This document shows positions 1 to 7,739 of a stretch of DNA of 64,000 nt, in pieces. The stretch lies in NCBI GenBank assembly GCA_016192135.1, contig JACPUR010000013.1, forward strand, positions 62,001 through 126,000, given 5' to 3'. A program made the translations under genes and the position numbers. Source of the stretch: Candidatus Tectomicrobia bacterium. Its GTDB lineage: Bacteria > UBA8248. Within the stretch, counting starts at the first letter, position 1. The number at the start of each line of letters is the position of its first letter. The notes beneath the pieces were generated by a model, which saw only the letters and a list, made by a program, of their open reading frames with translations, was not told the DNA's origin and ran no database searches.

Positions 1-93
1 CTCTCCGCGATAGGCTGTGCCGCCCCGGAAGGAACACCCCGGGGCCTTCCTGCAGCTTGGTGGATATCGCCCTTCTTCGCCAAGGCTGATCTC

Positions 94-127
94 GCTTCGG
101 CTTGCCTTGACGTAAGCCAGCCGAAGC
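94..127. other. Stem-loop downstream of tRNA-Ser
   Basis: An inverted repeat has nine-base arms (GCTTCGGCT and AGCCGAAGC) and a 16-base loop, lying 16 bases past the encoded CCA end of the minus-strand tRNA. It could be a processing or termination hairpin for the tRNA transcript, but no T-tract follows on the minus strand, so the role is uncertain. Nothing else is recognisable in positions 1-142; any gene reaching in from upstream is not evident. Confidence 0.3.
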
Positions 128-142
128 TCGAAGAGGGAAGGC

Positions 143-228
143 TGGCGGAGGGAGAGGGATTCGAACCCCCGGAGCTTTCGCTCAGCGGTTTTCAAGACCG
201 CCGCCTTCGACCGCTCGGCCATCCCTCC
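143..228 (-). tRNA. tRNA-Ser (anticodon UGA)
   Basis: Read on the minus strand, the acceptor arm GGAGGGA pairs with TCCCTCC, followed by discriminator G and an encoded CCA (positions 143-145). The anticodon loop CTTGAAA places the anticodon TGA at 192-194, which reads UCA-type serine codons. A long variable arm (GAGC-GAAA-GCTC) marks it as a type II tRNA, as expected for serine, and the T-loop has the usual GGTTCGAATCC core. Without the CCA the gene is 146-228. Confidence 0.95.
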
Positions 229-337
229 GCGCTTCGAGCGAGGAAGGAGGTGGGATTCTAGCATGGCTCCCCGCCCGGGGCGAAAGGCGGGGGATCGAGG
301 AACCGTCCGGGGACGCGCCCGGGGGCCGGGTCCCCTC

Positions 338-1537
338 CTACTCCACCACCCACAGGTCGCGGCGGTTCGGGATGAGGCGCTCGTGGCCGCGCTCCGTCAC
401 CACCAGGCTGTACTCGAGCTGGAAGCCGCCGTAGCCCATCTCGTAGTAGGGGACCTCCACGTTGATCACCATCCCGGGCTCGATGACAAGCGCGTTCCCC
501 CGCATGAGGTCCGGCACGCGGGGCTCGATCCCGATGCCATGGCCGAGATCGGAGCGGAGGACGTCGTAGCCCTTGATGCCCCGCCCCGCGACCGTCTCCA
601 CGCCGGCCCGCCAGACGTCCTCGTAGGTCGCGCCGGGGCGGACTTTCTCCAGGGCGGCCTCCATGCCGGCGGTGATGGTGGCGTAGATCTCGCGCTGGCG
701 CGGCGTGGGAGGCCCCAGCACGGCGACGCCGCCCGTGTCCGCATGATAGTGGTCCAGGACCATGCCCGCGTCGAAGCGGTAGGTGTCCCCCTTCCGGAGC
801 CTGTAGGCGCCGGACTGGAAGAAGTCCCCCGCCCTGCGGCCCCCGGCCGAGTTCCAGAACTCGATCGCGCCGCCCCGGCGGGCCACCGCCTCGCTGTAGA
901 CCTGGAGAAGTTCCGCTTCGCTGACGCCCTCGCGAAGCCGGGCCATCACTTCGGCGACGGCCTCCTCGTTGGCCTGGGCGGCGCGGCGGAGGCGGGCCAG
1001 CTCCTCCTCGGTCTTGATGAGCTCGATCTCCTGCCAGATGGCCCGCGCCGGGCGGAAATCCGCCTTCGGACAGGCGGCCCTGAGCTCCGCATCCAGGCCG
1101 ACGTTCAGCCCGCTCTCGTCCAGGCCGATGGTCCCCCCGCTCAGCCCTCTGGCGTCCAGCGCGCGCGCGAGGAGCTCCGGCAGGGAGCGGGCGTTTCGGG
1201 CCTTGTCCTTGAGAATGGCGAGCAGGCACTCCTCGTCCGGGTCGGGCCGCAGGTCCTCCGGCCAGGTGATCTTGGAGGTGCCATAGGTCCAGATCTCCGG
1301 CATCCACATCTCTTGCCGCCGCTCCGCCAAGTAGGACGCCTCCCCGATGGACGCCAGGAGGGCCGCCCGGGAGGCATCGCGCGGCAGAAGGGCGAGGACC
1401 TCCTTGTCCTCGTAGATGCGGGGGGTGTGCCCGCCGTAATTGGAGGCGTAGGTGACGTGATTGGGATGGGTGGCAATCAGGGCGTCGAGTCCGTGCCTCT
1501 CCATCAGGGCGATTGCGCGGGGCTTGTTCAGAAGCAT
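338..1537 (-). CDS. M24 family metallopeptidase (Xaa-Pro aminopeptidase / creatinase fold)
   Basis: A 399-residue pita-bread-fold protein, the usual size for bacterial proline peptidases and their relatives. All five metal ligands of the family are visible: Asp256 (RFDAG), Asp267 (HADTGG), His333 (GHGIGI), Glu361 (NVEVPYY) and Glu375 (FQLEYSL), so it should be a dinuclear-metal enzyme. The N-terminal 150 residues match the creatinase-type domain. The start at 1537 follows GGAAGGAG seven bases upstream; the reading frame stays open further upstream but the extension looks non-coding. The gene stands alone between the tRNA and the divergent cyclophilin gene. Substrate cannot be read from sequence: dipeptidase, creatinase-like or other amidohydrolase activity are all possible. 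A second family member lies at 30310-31494. Confidence 0.88.
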   Translation of the reverse strand: MLLNKPRAIALMERHGLDALIATHPNHVTYASNYGGHTPRIYEDKEVLALLPRDASRAALLASIGEASYLAERRQEMWMPEIWTYGTSKITWPEDLRPDPDEECLLAILKDKARNARSLPELLARALDARGLSGGTIGLDESGLNVGLDAELRAACPKADFRPARAIWQEIELIKTEEELARLRRAAQANEEAVAEVMARLREGVSEAELLQVYSEAVARRGGAIEFWNSAGGRRAGDFFQSGAYRLRKGDTYRFDAGMVLDHYHADTGGVAVLGPPTPRQREIYATITAGMEAALEKVRPGATYEDVWRAGVETVAGRGIKGYDVLRSDLGHGIGIEPRVPDLMRGNALVIEPGMVINVEVPYYEMGYGGFQLEYSLVVTERGHERLIPNRRDLWVVE

Positions 1538-1812
1538 CGCGGCTCCTTCCGGGGTGGACAGGATGGCTGGGGGCGCTCCCTGGCCGGGGGGCGCGCCCTG
1601 GATGCGGTTCCCGAAATCTACCCGAACCCGCGGGGATTCCGCCAACCCCGCGGGGCTCGGCGGGCTTTCCCGGGGCTGGCAGGCGCCCCCCAAAGCCCGT
1701 ACAATGCGGCCGCGCATTTCCTTCGGGAAAGGGGATGCGCGGCCGCCCGCCGCACCGGCGCCCCGTTCTTTCTCTCCCATGCCGCCGCTTCCCCGATCAC
1801 GGAGGCAATCGA

Positions 1813-2640
1813 ATGAGGCTGTTCCTGGCGCTCGTCCTCACGCTCGTGGCCGCGGCCGCGGGCGCCCAGGGGCTCAAGGTGGAGAACCCGGCCCATCCGG
1901 TGGCCGTCATCAAGACCAGCCAAGGGGACATCCACCTGGAGCTCTTCCCCCAGGAGGCCCCCCAGACGGTCGAAAACTTCGTCGGGCTGGCGGAGGGCAC
2001 CAAGGAGTTCACGGACGCGAAGACGGGCCAGAAGGCGAAGCGGCCCTTCTACGACGGGCTGGTCTTTCATCGCGTGATGAAGGACTTCATGATCCAGGGC
2101 GGGGACCCCAACGGCAACGGCACGGGCGGGCCGGGCTACCGGCTCAAGGACGAGATCAACGCCGACGCGCTGGGCCTCGGGAAGATAAGCGCCGTCGACA
2201 AGGAGGGGAACCTGCACCCTCACCTCCTCGTGCGCTCCCAGGAGGACTTCAACCAGATGATCCTCATCCCCCTCCTGCGCAAGCTGAAGATCGCCAAGCA
2301 GGAGGAGTTCGAGAAGCGGAAGGACGAGATTCAGAAGGAGCTGAACCAGCTTACCATCAAGGCCACCTACGAGAACATGGGCTACCAGTACAGCCCGAAG
2401 CTCAAGTCGCGGCAGCCCTCCAAGGGCGTCATCGCCATGGCCAACGCCGGCCCGGACACCAACGGCTCGCAGTTCTTCATCAACCTGGCCGACACCCCCT
2501 GGCTCGCCGGCAAGCACACCGTCTTCGGCAAGGTGGTCCAGGGGATGGAGGTGGTGGAGAAGATCGGGGCGGTGGAGGTCGGCCCGAACAGCGCCCCGAA
2601 GCAGGAGGTGAAGATTCTCTCCGTGCGCGTCAAGAAATAG
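1813..2640 (+). CDS. Secreted cyclophilin-type peptidyl-prolyl isomerase with a charged insertion
   Basis: A 275-residue protein with a cleavable signal peptide (about residues 1-18, ending AAAAGA), so it should act in the periplasm. The cyclophilin core is clear: FHRV at 85-88, MIQGGDP at 93-99, the NGSQFFI strand near 217-223 and PWLAGKHTVFG near 229-239. That includes the catalytic arginine of FHRV and the usual Trp and His. Unusually, about 80 residues rich in Lys, Glu and Gln (about 121-203) separate the two halves of the domain. Ordinary bacterial cyclophilins are about 165-190 residues. The ATG at 1813 follows GGAGGC. Role inferred: proline isomerisation during folding of exported proteins. 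Confidence 0.9.
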   Translation: MRLFLALVLTLVAAAAGAQGLKVENPAHPVAVIKTSQGDIHLELFPQEAPQTVENFVGLAEGTKEFTDAKTGQKAKRPFYDGLVFHRVMKDFMIQGGDPNGNGTGGPGYRLKDEINADALGLGKISAVDKEGNLHPHLLVRSQEDFNQMILIPLLRKLKIAKQEEFEKRKDEIQKELNQLTIKATYENMGYQYSPKLKSRQPSKGVIAMANAGPDTNGSQFFINLADTPWLAGKHTVFGKVVQGMEVVEKIGAVEVGPNSAPKQEVKILSVRVKK

Positions 2641-2697
2641 GGGCGGAAGCCGGGAGCGCGCCCTTCGTCATCCGCCCGCTCATCCAGGAGAATCTTC

Positions 2698-3066
2698 GTG
2701 AAGCGGCGGGTCCTGCTGGTGGATGACGAGGAAGACGCCCTGGATATCCTGTCGGATATCATCTCCAGGATGGGTTACGAGGTCCACACCGCCGCCACCG
2801 GCCGGTTGGCGCTGGAGAAAGCCGGGCAAGCCAAGCCTGATCTGATGCTCCTGGATCTGCAGATGCCGGACATGAACGGGTTCGAGGTGCTGAAGGCGAT
2901 CCGGGAGGCCGGCATGGACTTCCCCGTCGTGATGCTGACGGCCCGCCGCGAGGAGCAGGCGGTGGAAGCGGCCCGCGCTCTCGGCGTCTCGACATACCTT
3001 ACGAAGCCCGTCCAATTCGGCGAGATCAAGAGAGTCCTCGCCTCCGCGCTCGGGGAGGCTTCCTGA
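2698..3066 (+). CDS. Single-domain response regulator (receiver only)
   Basis: A 122-residue CheY-like receiver with no output domain. It has the acidic pair D9-D10 near the N-terminus, the phospho-acceptor D53 in MLLDLQMP, a threonine in MLTAR and the conserved lysine in LTKPV. It starts with GTG 57 bases after the cyclophilin stop and could be co-transcribed with it. No histidine kinase is adjacent, so the partner is unknown. It should act as a cytoplasmic phosphorylation-controlled switch through protein contact rather than by DNA binding. Confidence 0.88.
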   Translation: MKRRVLLVDDEEDALDILSDIISRMGYEVHTAATGRLALEKAGQAKPDLMLLDLQMPDMNGFEVLKAIREAGMDFPVVMLTARREEQAVEAARALGVSTYLTKPVQFGEIKRVLASALGEAS

Positions 3067-3121
3067 GCCCGCCGCGCATCTCCCGCCGGCCCTCCCGCGA
3101 GCGGGGGAGCGCCCCCCGTCC

Positions 3122-3829
3122 TTACCGGCGGGAGGCTGCCTTCCGCAGGGAGGCGAGTTGCGCCCGGGCGCTCTCGGCCGCCTGCGCGTCCCCCATCTCC
3201 GCATAGACGACTGCGAGGTTCTCGAGGGCGAGAGCGATGGCCGGAGCATCCGGCTTGGGCTGCCGTTGGAGGATCGCGAGCGAACGGCGGAAGAGCGAGA
3301 CCGCCTCGGCATAATCGCGTTCGGCGAAGCGCAGGCCGGCGAGGTTGGCCAGGGCCGCGGCGGCCTCGGGACCCGCCTCTCCGGGGTGCTTCTCGAAGAT
3401 CGCCACGGCCCGACGGTAGAAGGGCTCCGCCTCCCGGAGCCTCTCCCGGGACTCATGGAGCCAGCCCAGGTTGTTCAGGACCATCGCCACGTGGGGGTGA
3501 TTCTCTCCGTCCGCCCGCTCGTAGATCCGGAGCGAGTCCCGGAGGAGGCGCTCCGCCTCCCCCGCCTCCTTCTGGGCGAGGCGGATCATGGCGAGGTCGT
3601 TCAAGATGGAGCCCACCAGGGGGTGGCCCGGCCCGAGCTTGCGCCGGTAGTCCTCCAGCACCTCCTCCCCCAGCGCGAATGCCTTGACGAGCTCGCGGCT
3701 CTGGTAGAGCCGTACCACCACCGTGTGGGCGGGGGAGGGAGAAAAGTGCGCCCCGGGGCCGTCGGCCTGCGCCGAAGGCGCCGTCAGGGCGGCCATGAGA
3801 ACCGCAGCCCCCAGCCGCCGCAGGATCAT
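3122..3829 (-). CDS. Secreted tetratricopeptide-repeat protein (kinesin light chain type)
   Basis: About 235 residues starting at the ATG at 3829, with a signal peptide of about 22 residues ending in PSAQA. An in-frame ATG 33 bases further upstream (3862) is possible but would put a poor sequence before the signal. The body holds about four TPR units of the 42-residue kinesin-light-chain type, seen as repeated A.I.NNLG/LA....E..YAEAE..YRRAL.I patterns. Such repeats form a protein-binding superhelix; the partner is unknown. It lies just downstream of a small secreted Ala/Lys-rich protein on the same strand (gap 54 bases) and may share its transcript. Confidence 0.75.
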   Translation of the reverse strand: MILRRLGAAVLMAALTAPSAQADGPGAHFSPSPAHTVVVRLYQSRELVKAFALGEEVLEDYRRKLGPGHPLVGSILNDLAMIRLAQKEAGEAERLLRDSLRIYERADGENHPHVAMVLNNLGWLHESRERLREAEPFYRRAVAIFEKHPGEAGPEAAAALANLAGLRFAERDYAEAVSLFRRSLAILQRQPKPDAPAIALALENLAVVYAEMGDAQAAESARAQLASLRKAASRR

Positions 3830-3883
3830 CGGGCGTCTCCGGAAGCCGGGGCCCCGGAACATCCGGGGCCCCGGAAGAAGATT

Positions 3884-4162
3884 TTACTTCACACTCTTGG
3901 CGAGGAGGGACACCGCGTCGGTGGCCTTCTTCATGGAGTCGGTATGGCCGGCCGGCTTCTTCTCCGCGACCGCCTTCTTGTGGGCGGCCTCGGCCTCGTC
4001 GAGGAGCTTCACGGCCTCGGCCTTGTCCTTCCCCTGCGCCTTGGCGGCCAGGGTGCGGCCGGCGCCGATCAGCTTGGGGCACGCGAACGCCAGGGCGTTC
4101 GGCGCCGTGAAGCCGACGACGAGGGCCGCCAGTGCGGCGATTCGAAGCATGCGCTGAACCAT
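3884..4162 (-). CDS. Small secreted Ala/Lys-rich protein of unknown function
   Basis: A 92-residue protein with an N-terminal signal peptide (about residues 1-25, ending NALAFA). A short, probably helical mature part follows, rich in Ala, Lys and Glu. A well-placed AGGAGG lies seven bases before the ATG, which supports real translation. No family is recognised. The mature part has one cysteine (FACPK). It lies upstream of the TPR gene on the same strand. The 216 bases between it and recR show nothing recognisable. Confidence 0.6.
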   Translation of the reverse strand: MVQRMLRIAALAALVVGFTAPNALAFACPKLIGAGRTLAAKAQGKDKAEAVKLLDEAEAAHKKAVAEKKPAGHTDSMKKATDAVSLLAKSVK

Positions 4163-4378
4163 CGGATTGCCTCCTGTGTCTCTGGGCCCCAGGGAGGCGG
4201 ACTCCCCGGCGGTCCGTGGCTATGCAGACGCCGCATCCCCGTGACGCGGCCGTTCTTTCGGCTCGCGTAGATAACACGAGAGGGCGGGCAAAGGTTCTCT
4301 GCGGGGGGAAAACCGTTCCCGGGAGGGGCGGCTTCCGGGGTGCGGGCCGGGCAAGAGGACTTTTGGAGCAAATCCTCT

Positions 4379-4987
4379 TCACATCTCCCGCCGGCCCTCC
4401 AGGGAGCGGGAAAGCGTCATCTCGTCCGCGTACTCCAAGTGGCTCCCCATCGGCAGGCCGTGGGCGAGCTGGGTCACCCGCACCCCCATCGGCTTCAGGA
4501 GGCTCGCGAGATAGAGGGAGGTCCCCTCCCCCGCCATGTTCGGGTTGAGGGCCAGGATGACCTCCTTCACCTGCTGGGCCTTCACCCGCTCGACGAGCTG
4601 GGCCACCGTCAGGTCCTCCGCCTCAACGCCCTCGAGCGGCGAGATCACCCCCATCAGGACATGAAAGCGCCCCCGGAAGCCTCCCGCGCGCTCGACCGCG
4701 AACACGTCGGCCGGCTCCTCGACCACGCAGAGGACGGAGGGGTCGCGGTCCCCGCACACCCGGCAGCCGGTCCCGCCCGCCTCCCCCTCGACCAGCATGG
4801 AGCAGGTGGGGCACAGCCGGACCCGCTCGCCGAGCGCGCCCAGGGCGGAGGCGATCCGGCGCGCGGCCTCGGGGTCCTTGGTGAGGAGGTGAAAGACAAT
4901 CCGCTGGGCGCTCTTGGGGCCGACGCCCGGCAGGCGGCGGAAGGCCTCGATGCAGGCCTCGATGGCGGGGAACCGGCTCAGCGGCAA
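4379..4987 (-). CDS. recR: Recombination mediator RecR
   Basis: A 202-residue protein, the family's usual length. It has a helix-hairpin-helix (LPGVGPKSAQR, about 19-29), a zinc finger with Cys59, Cys62, Cys75 and Cys78, and a Toprim domain beginning near residue 86 (LCVVEEP). The C-terminal Walker-like region GEGTSLYLA is present. RecR works with RecF and RecO to load RecA at single-strand gaps. The start is TTG at 4987, preceded by GGAGG at a six-base spacing; no better start fits. It lies downstream of dnaX and ybaB, the common bacterial order, with one extra zinc-ribbon gene inserted between. Confidence 0.96.
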   Translation of the reverse strand: MPLSRFPAIEACIEAFRRLPGVGPKSAQRIVFHLLTKDPEAARRIASALGALGERVRLCPTCSMLVEGEAGGTGCRVCGDRDPSVLCVVEEPADVFAVERAGGFRGRFHVLMGVISPLEGVEAEDLTVAQLVERVKAQQVKEVILALNPNMAGEGTSLYLASLLKPMGVRVTQLAHGLPMGSHLEYADEMTLSRSLEGRREM

Positions 4988-5021
4988 GGTCGTCCTCCGC
5001 GGGCGCGGGCCCGCCCTCCCT

Positions 5022-5291
5022 TCACCGCCACAACGAGAAGGCCAGCGCCAGGAACAGCAGGCCGGCCGCCGCCGCGGCCGCGACGGCCAGGCCGCCCCGC
5101 CCCAGGTCCGGCCGGTGCCCGCAGCGCGGGCAGCGGTGATGCAGGAAGACTTCGCGGGGACCGCGGAAGCCGCAGCGGCCGCACAGGGCCGTCTCGAGCC
5201 GGGCCCCGCACGTCGGGCAAACGGGCTCCCCCGCCAGCACGGGCTTGCCGCAGCGCCCGCACTGGAGACCCGAGGAGGCGTGGCGGGCCAT
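5022..5291 (-). CDS. Zinc-ribbon protein with C-terminal membrane anchor
   Basis: An 89-residue protein. Its first 60 residues carry four CxxC pairs (CGRC, CPTC, CGRC, CPRC), enough for two zinc ribbons. The last 25 or so residues are a single hydrophobic segment rich in Ala and Leu ending in SLWR, so the ribbons probably sit on the membrane surface. It sits 15 bases after the ybaB stop and 34 bases before recR and is probably co-transcribed, although no clear ribosome site precedes its ATG. I do not recognise a family beyond the zinc-ribbon folds. Confidence 0.65.
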   Translation of the reverse strand: MARHASSGLQCGRCGKPVLAGEPVCPTCGARLETALCGRCGFRGPREVFLHHRCPRCGHRPDLGRGGLAVAAAAAAGLLFLALAFSLWR

Positions 5292-5306
5292 GCGAAGCCG
5301 CGCCGG

Positions 5307-5624
5307 CTACATCATCCCGGGGATGGAGAGACCCCCGGTGATCTTCTTCATCTCCTCGGCCATCATTTCCCGGCCCTTCTTCACCGCCTCGTTGCAGGCG
5401 GCGCGGACGAGGTCCTCCAGCATCTCGACGTCCTCCGGGTCCACCACCTGCTTCTCGATCTTGATGGAGAGGATCTCGCCCTGGCCGTTCGCCGCCACGG
5501 TGACCATGCCTCCGCCCGAGGACGCCTCGACCCGCCGGGCCGCCATTTCCTCCTGGACCTTCTGCATCCGGTCCTGCATCTGCCGGGCCTGCTTCATCAG
5601 GTTTCCGATACCGCCTTTGAACAT
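5307..5624 (-). CDS. YbaB/EbfC family nucleoid-associated protein
   Basis: A 105-residue protein, typical for the family. The N-terminal helix is rich in Met, Gln and Lys (GNLMKQARQMQDRMQKVQEEMA), followed by the conserved Gly-rich strand GGGMVTVAANGQGEI and a C-terminal helix that mediates dimer formation. Family members bind DNA as dimers and coat the nucleoid. Its start codon overlaps the dnaX stop (TGATG), so translation is probably coupled. The dnaX-ybaB-recR order is a classical bacterial arrangement. Confidence 0.95.
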   Translation of the reverse strand: MFKGGIGNLMKQARQMQDRMQKVQEEMAARRVEASSGGGMVTVAANGQGEILSIKIEKQVVDPEDVEMLEDLVRAACNEAVKKGREMMAEEMKKITGGLSIPGMM

Positions 5625-7366
5625 CAGTCCTCTCCCTGGAAGTCCTCCGCCGCCCGGGGAACCCCCGCGCGGCGGCCCCGGTATGGCCGGTCGTCCACGA
5701 TCTGGCCGTTGAAAAGGTCCACCACCTCCTGGATCGCCGCCTGCTCCTCCTTCCGCCGCGCGTCGTCCCGGGCCGGCTCCGCCGCCGGGGCGACGGGGGA
5801 GGGCGCCTCGACCGCTATCCGCACGGGCCAGGGGGCGTGCCGCGCGAAATGCGCCTCGATGAGGGGCAGCGTGTCCCGGACCAGGTCGATGGTCTGGGCG
5901 TGGCCGTTGGCGGGCGCGACCCGGAGGCGCAGCCGCCCCGGACCCTCGAACTCCAGCTGCGCGCCCTTGAACAGCACCTGGCGGGCGGGTTTGAGCGAGT
6001 CGACCGCTTCTCCCCATATCCGCCTCGCCTCGGCCGGGTCCCATTCCGGGGAAGCCACGGCGGCGGCCCGCTCGCGCGGAGCGCGCGCGGGGGCGTCCGC
6101 CCCCCCCGGCGCGGGATGGGGCTCCGGCCCCGCGGCGGGGGCCGGGGGCCGGGATTCCTCCGCCCGGAAGGCGGGGGGCGGCGGGGGCGGCGGGGGGGCC
6201 TGGGGACGGGCGGCGCCGCCGGGGACTAGGGACTCCAGACGCTCCATCAGGCGCCCCAGGTCGGCCAGCGGCTCGATTTGGCACATCCGCAGGAGGGCGA
6301 GCTCGAGGGTCATGCGGGGATGGTCCGAGCCCCGGAGCTCCGCCTCCGCCCGCTGGAGGATGGCGTAGGCCTGGTGCGTCTCGGCGAAGGAGAGCCTCCC
6401 GGCGATCTCCCGCCGGGCCTCCATCTCCTCGGGGCCGGCGTCGAAGAGCTCCTCCCCCTCCCCCGCCGCCTGGAGCACCATGCAGTCGCGCAGGAACTCG
6501 AGCAAGTTCGCGCAGAAGAACCTCAGGTCGTGCCCCGCCTCGAAGATGCCGGCCAGCCCGGCGAGCGCGGCCCGGGCGTCGCGGGCGGCAACGGCGGAGG
6601 CGATGCTCTGGTAGACCTCGGACGAGGGGACCCCCAGCACCTCCTCCGCCGCCTGGGCCGTGAGCGTTCCCTCGCCGGAGTAGGCGAGCGCCTGGTCCAG
6701 GATGGACTGGGCGTCCCGCATGCTGCCCTCCCCCATCCGGGCGATTAGGCGCAGGGCCCCCTCCTCGGCCTTGATCTTCTGCTCCTTCACGATGCGGGCG
6801 AGCTGGGCCGCCACCTGGCCCAGGGAGATGCGGCGGAACTCGAAGACCTGGCACCGGCTGAGGATGGTGTCCGGCACCTTTTGGAGCTCCGTCGTCGCGA
6901 AGATGAAGGCCACGTGGGGAGGCGGCTCCTCGACCGTCTTTAATAGGGCATTGAACGCCGGCCCTGTGATCTGGTGCACCTCGTCGATGATGATGACCTT
7001 GTAGCGGCCGCGCAGGGGCCGGAACTGGAGCTTCTCCTGGAGCTCGCGCACGTTGTCGATGCCCCTGTAGGTGGCCCCGTCGATCTCCAGGATGTCCGGG
7101 TGGGCGCCGCGGGCGATCTCCTGGCAGGAGCCGCAGGCGTTGCAGGGCTCCGGCACGGGCTTGTCCGAGGACTCGCAGTTGAGGGCCTTGGCGAGGATGC
7201 GGGCGGTGGTGGTCTTGCCCACCCCCCGGGTGCCGCTGAAGAGATAGGCGGCCGCCACCCGGCCCGCCGCCAGCCCGTTCGAGAGGGTGCGGCGGACGTG
7301 GTCCTGCCCGATCAGCTCCTCGAACCGCTGGGGCCGCCATTTGCGGGCGCTGCCGATGAAGGCCAT
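5624..7366 (-). CDS. dnaX: DNA polymerase III subunits gamma/tau
   Basis: A 580-residue clamp-loader ATPase starting at ATG 7366, matching the family N-terminus (ARKWRPQRFEELIGQDHV). It has Walker A GTRGVGKT at 45-52, zinc-module cysteines 64, 75, 78 and 81, Walker B IIIDEVH near 125-131, and sensor 1 FATTE at 156-160. After about residue 370 a Pro/Ala-rich linker leads to a C-terminal tau-like domain that would contact polymerase and helicase. No A-rich slippery heptamer was seen near the linker, so a frameshifted gamma form is not evident. It lies directly downstream of the SRP RNA gene. Confidence 0.96.
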   Translation of the reverse strand: MAFIGSARKWRPQRFEELIGQDHVRRTLSNGLAAGRVAAAYLFSGTRGVGKTTTARILAKALNCESSDKPVPEPCNACGSCQEIARGAHPDILEIDGATYRGIDNVRELQEKLQFRPLRGRYKVIIIDEVHQITGPAFNALLKTVEEPPPHVAFIFATTELQKVPDTILSRCQVFEFRRISLGQVAAQLARIVKEQKIKAEEGALRLIARMGEGSMRDAQSILDQALAYSGEGTLTAQAAEEVLGVPSSEVYQSIASAVAARDARAALAGLAGIFEAGHDLRFFCANLLEFLRDCMVLQAAGEGEELFDAGPEEMEARREIAGRLSFAETHQAYAILQRAEAELRGSDHPRMTLELALLRMCQIEPLADLGRLMERLESLVPGGAARPQAPPPPPPPPAFRAEESRPPAPAAGPEPHPAPGGADAPARAPRERAAAVASPEWDPAEARRIWGEAVDSLKPARQVLFKGAQLEFEGPGRLRLRVAPANGHAQTIDLVRDTLPLIEAHFARHAPWPVRIAVEAPSPVAPAAEPARDDARRKEEQAAIQEVVDLFNGQIVDDRPYRGRRAGVPRAAEDFQGED

Positions 7367-7451
7367 GGAGGGAAGCCCTCGGGGAGGGGGACACGGGCCC
7401 CGCCAGAGGGCCCGCCCCCGGCCGAGCCTGCCGCCCGGGGGGCGGAGCAAA

Positions 7452-7588
7452 GGCGCGCGGCGCGGTCGACCGGCCAGGCGACCTCGTGGCACCCGGGAGT
7501 ATCTGCTTACCGCTGCTTCCTTCCGGATCTGACGGAGTTCACAGGCTCCCGCCGCACGAGACCCGGCCGGCCGGCCGCGCCGCGCGCC
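7452..7588 (-). ncRNA. ffs: Bacterial small signal recognition particle RNA (4.5S-type)
   Basis: The minus strand carries the diagnostic SRP RNA apical domain: the asymmetric loop motif GTCAGATCCGGAAGGAAGCAGC, including the GGAA tetraloop region (AGATCCGGAAGGAAGCAGC near 7512-7532). Flanking arms pair over a long distance: GCGCGCGGCGCGGCC near the 7588 end with its complement near 7452, and CTCGTG with CACGAG nearer the core. The extended stem gives about 137 nt, somewhat longer than the usual bacterial small form, and the exact ends are uncertain by 10-20 bases. Position immediately upstream of dnaX is the common bacterial arrangement. It scaffolds Ffh and FtsY for co-translational membrane targeting. 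Confidence 0.88.
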
Positions 7589-7739
7589 CATCCACATACT
7601 ACCCCGCCCCCATTCCTTTGGAAAGGGGCGGATTCCCGCGTGATTTCTCTTGAAAATCGGCCCAAAACCCCTCTTCGCGGCGCGTTTCGGGAGCGGTATG
7701 ATGAGGTGGAATCTCCCGAAAACCTCCCCAGGAGCCGCC

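Noticed and set aside
258-1307. A minus-strand frame within the M24 peptidase
   Set aside because: Alternative frame of the M24 gene; Arg/Gly-rich with no motif.
5624-7366. Programmed frameshift in dnaX to make a gamma subunit
   Set aside because: No A-rich slippery heptamer or long A run was found near the Pro-rich linker.
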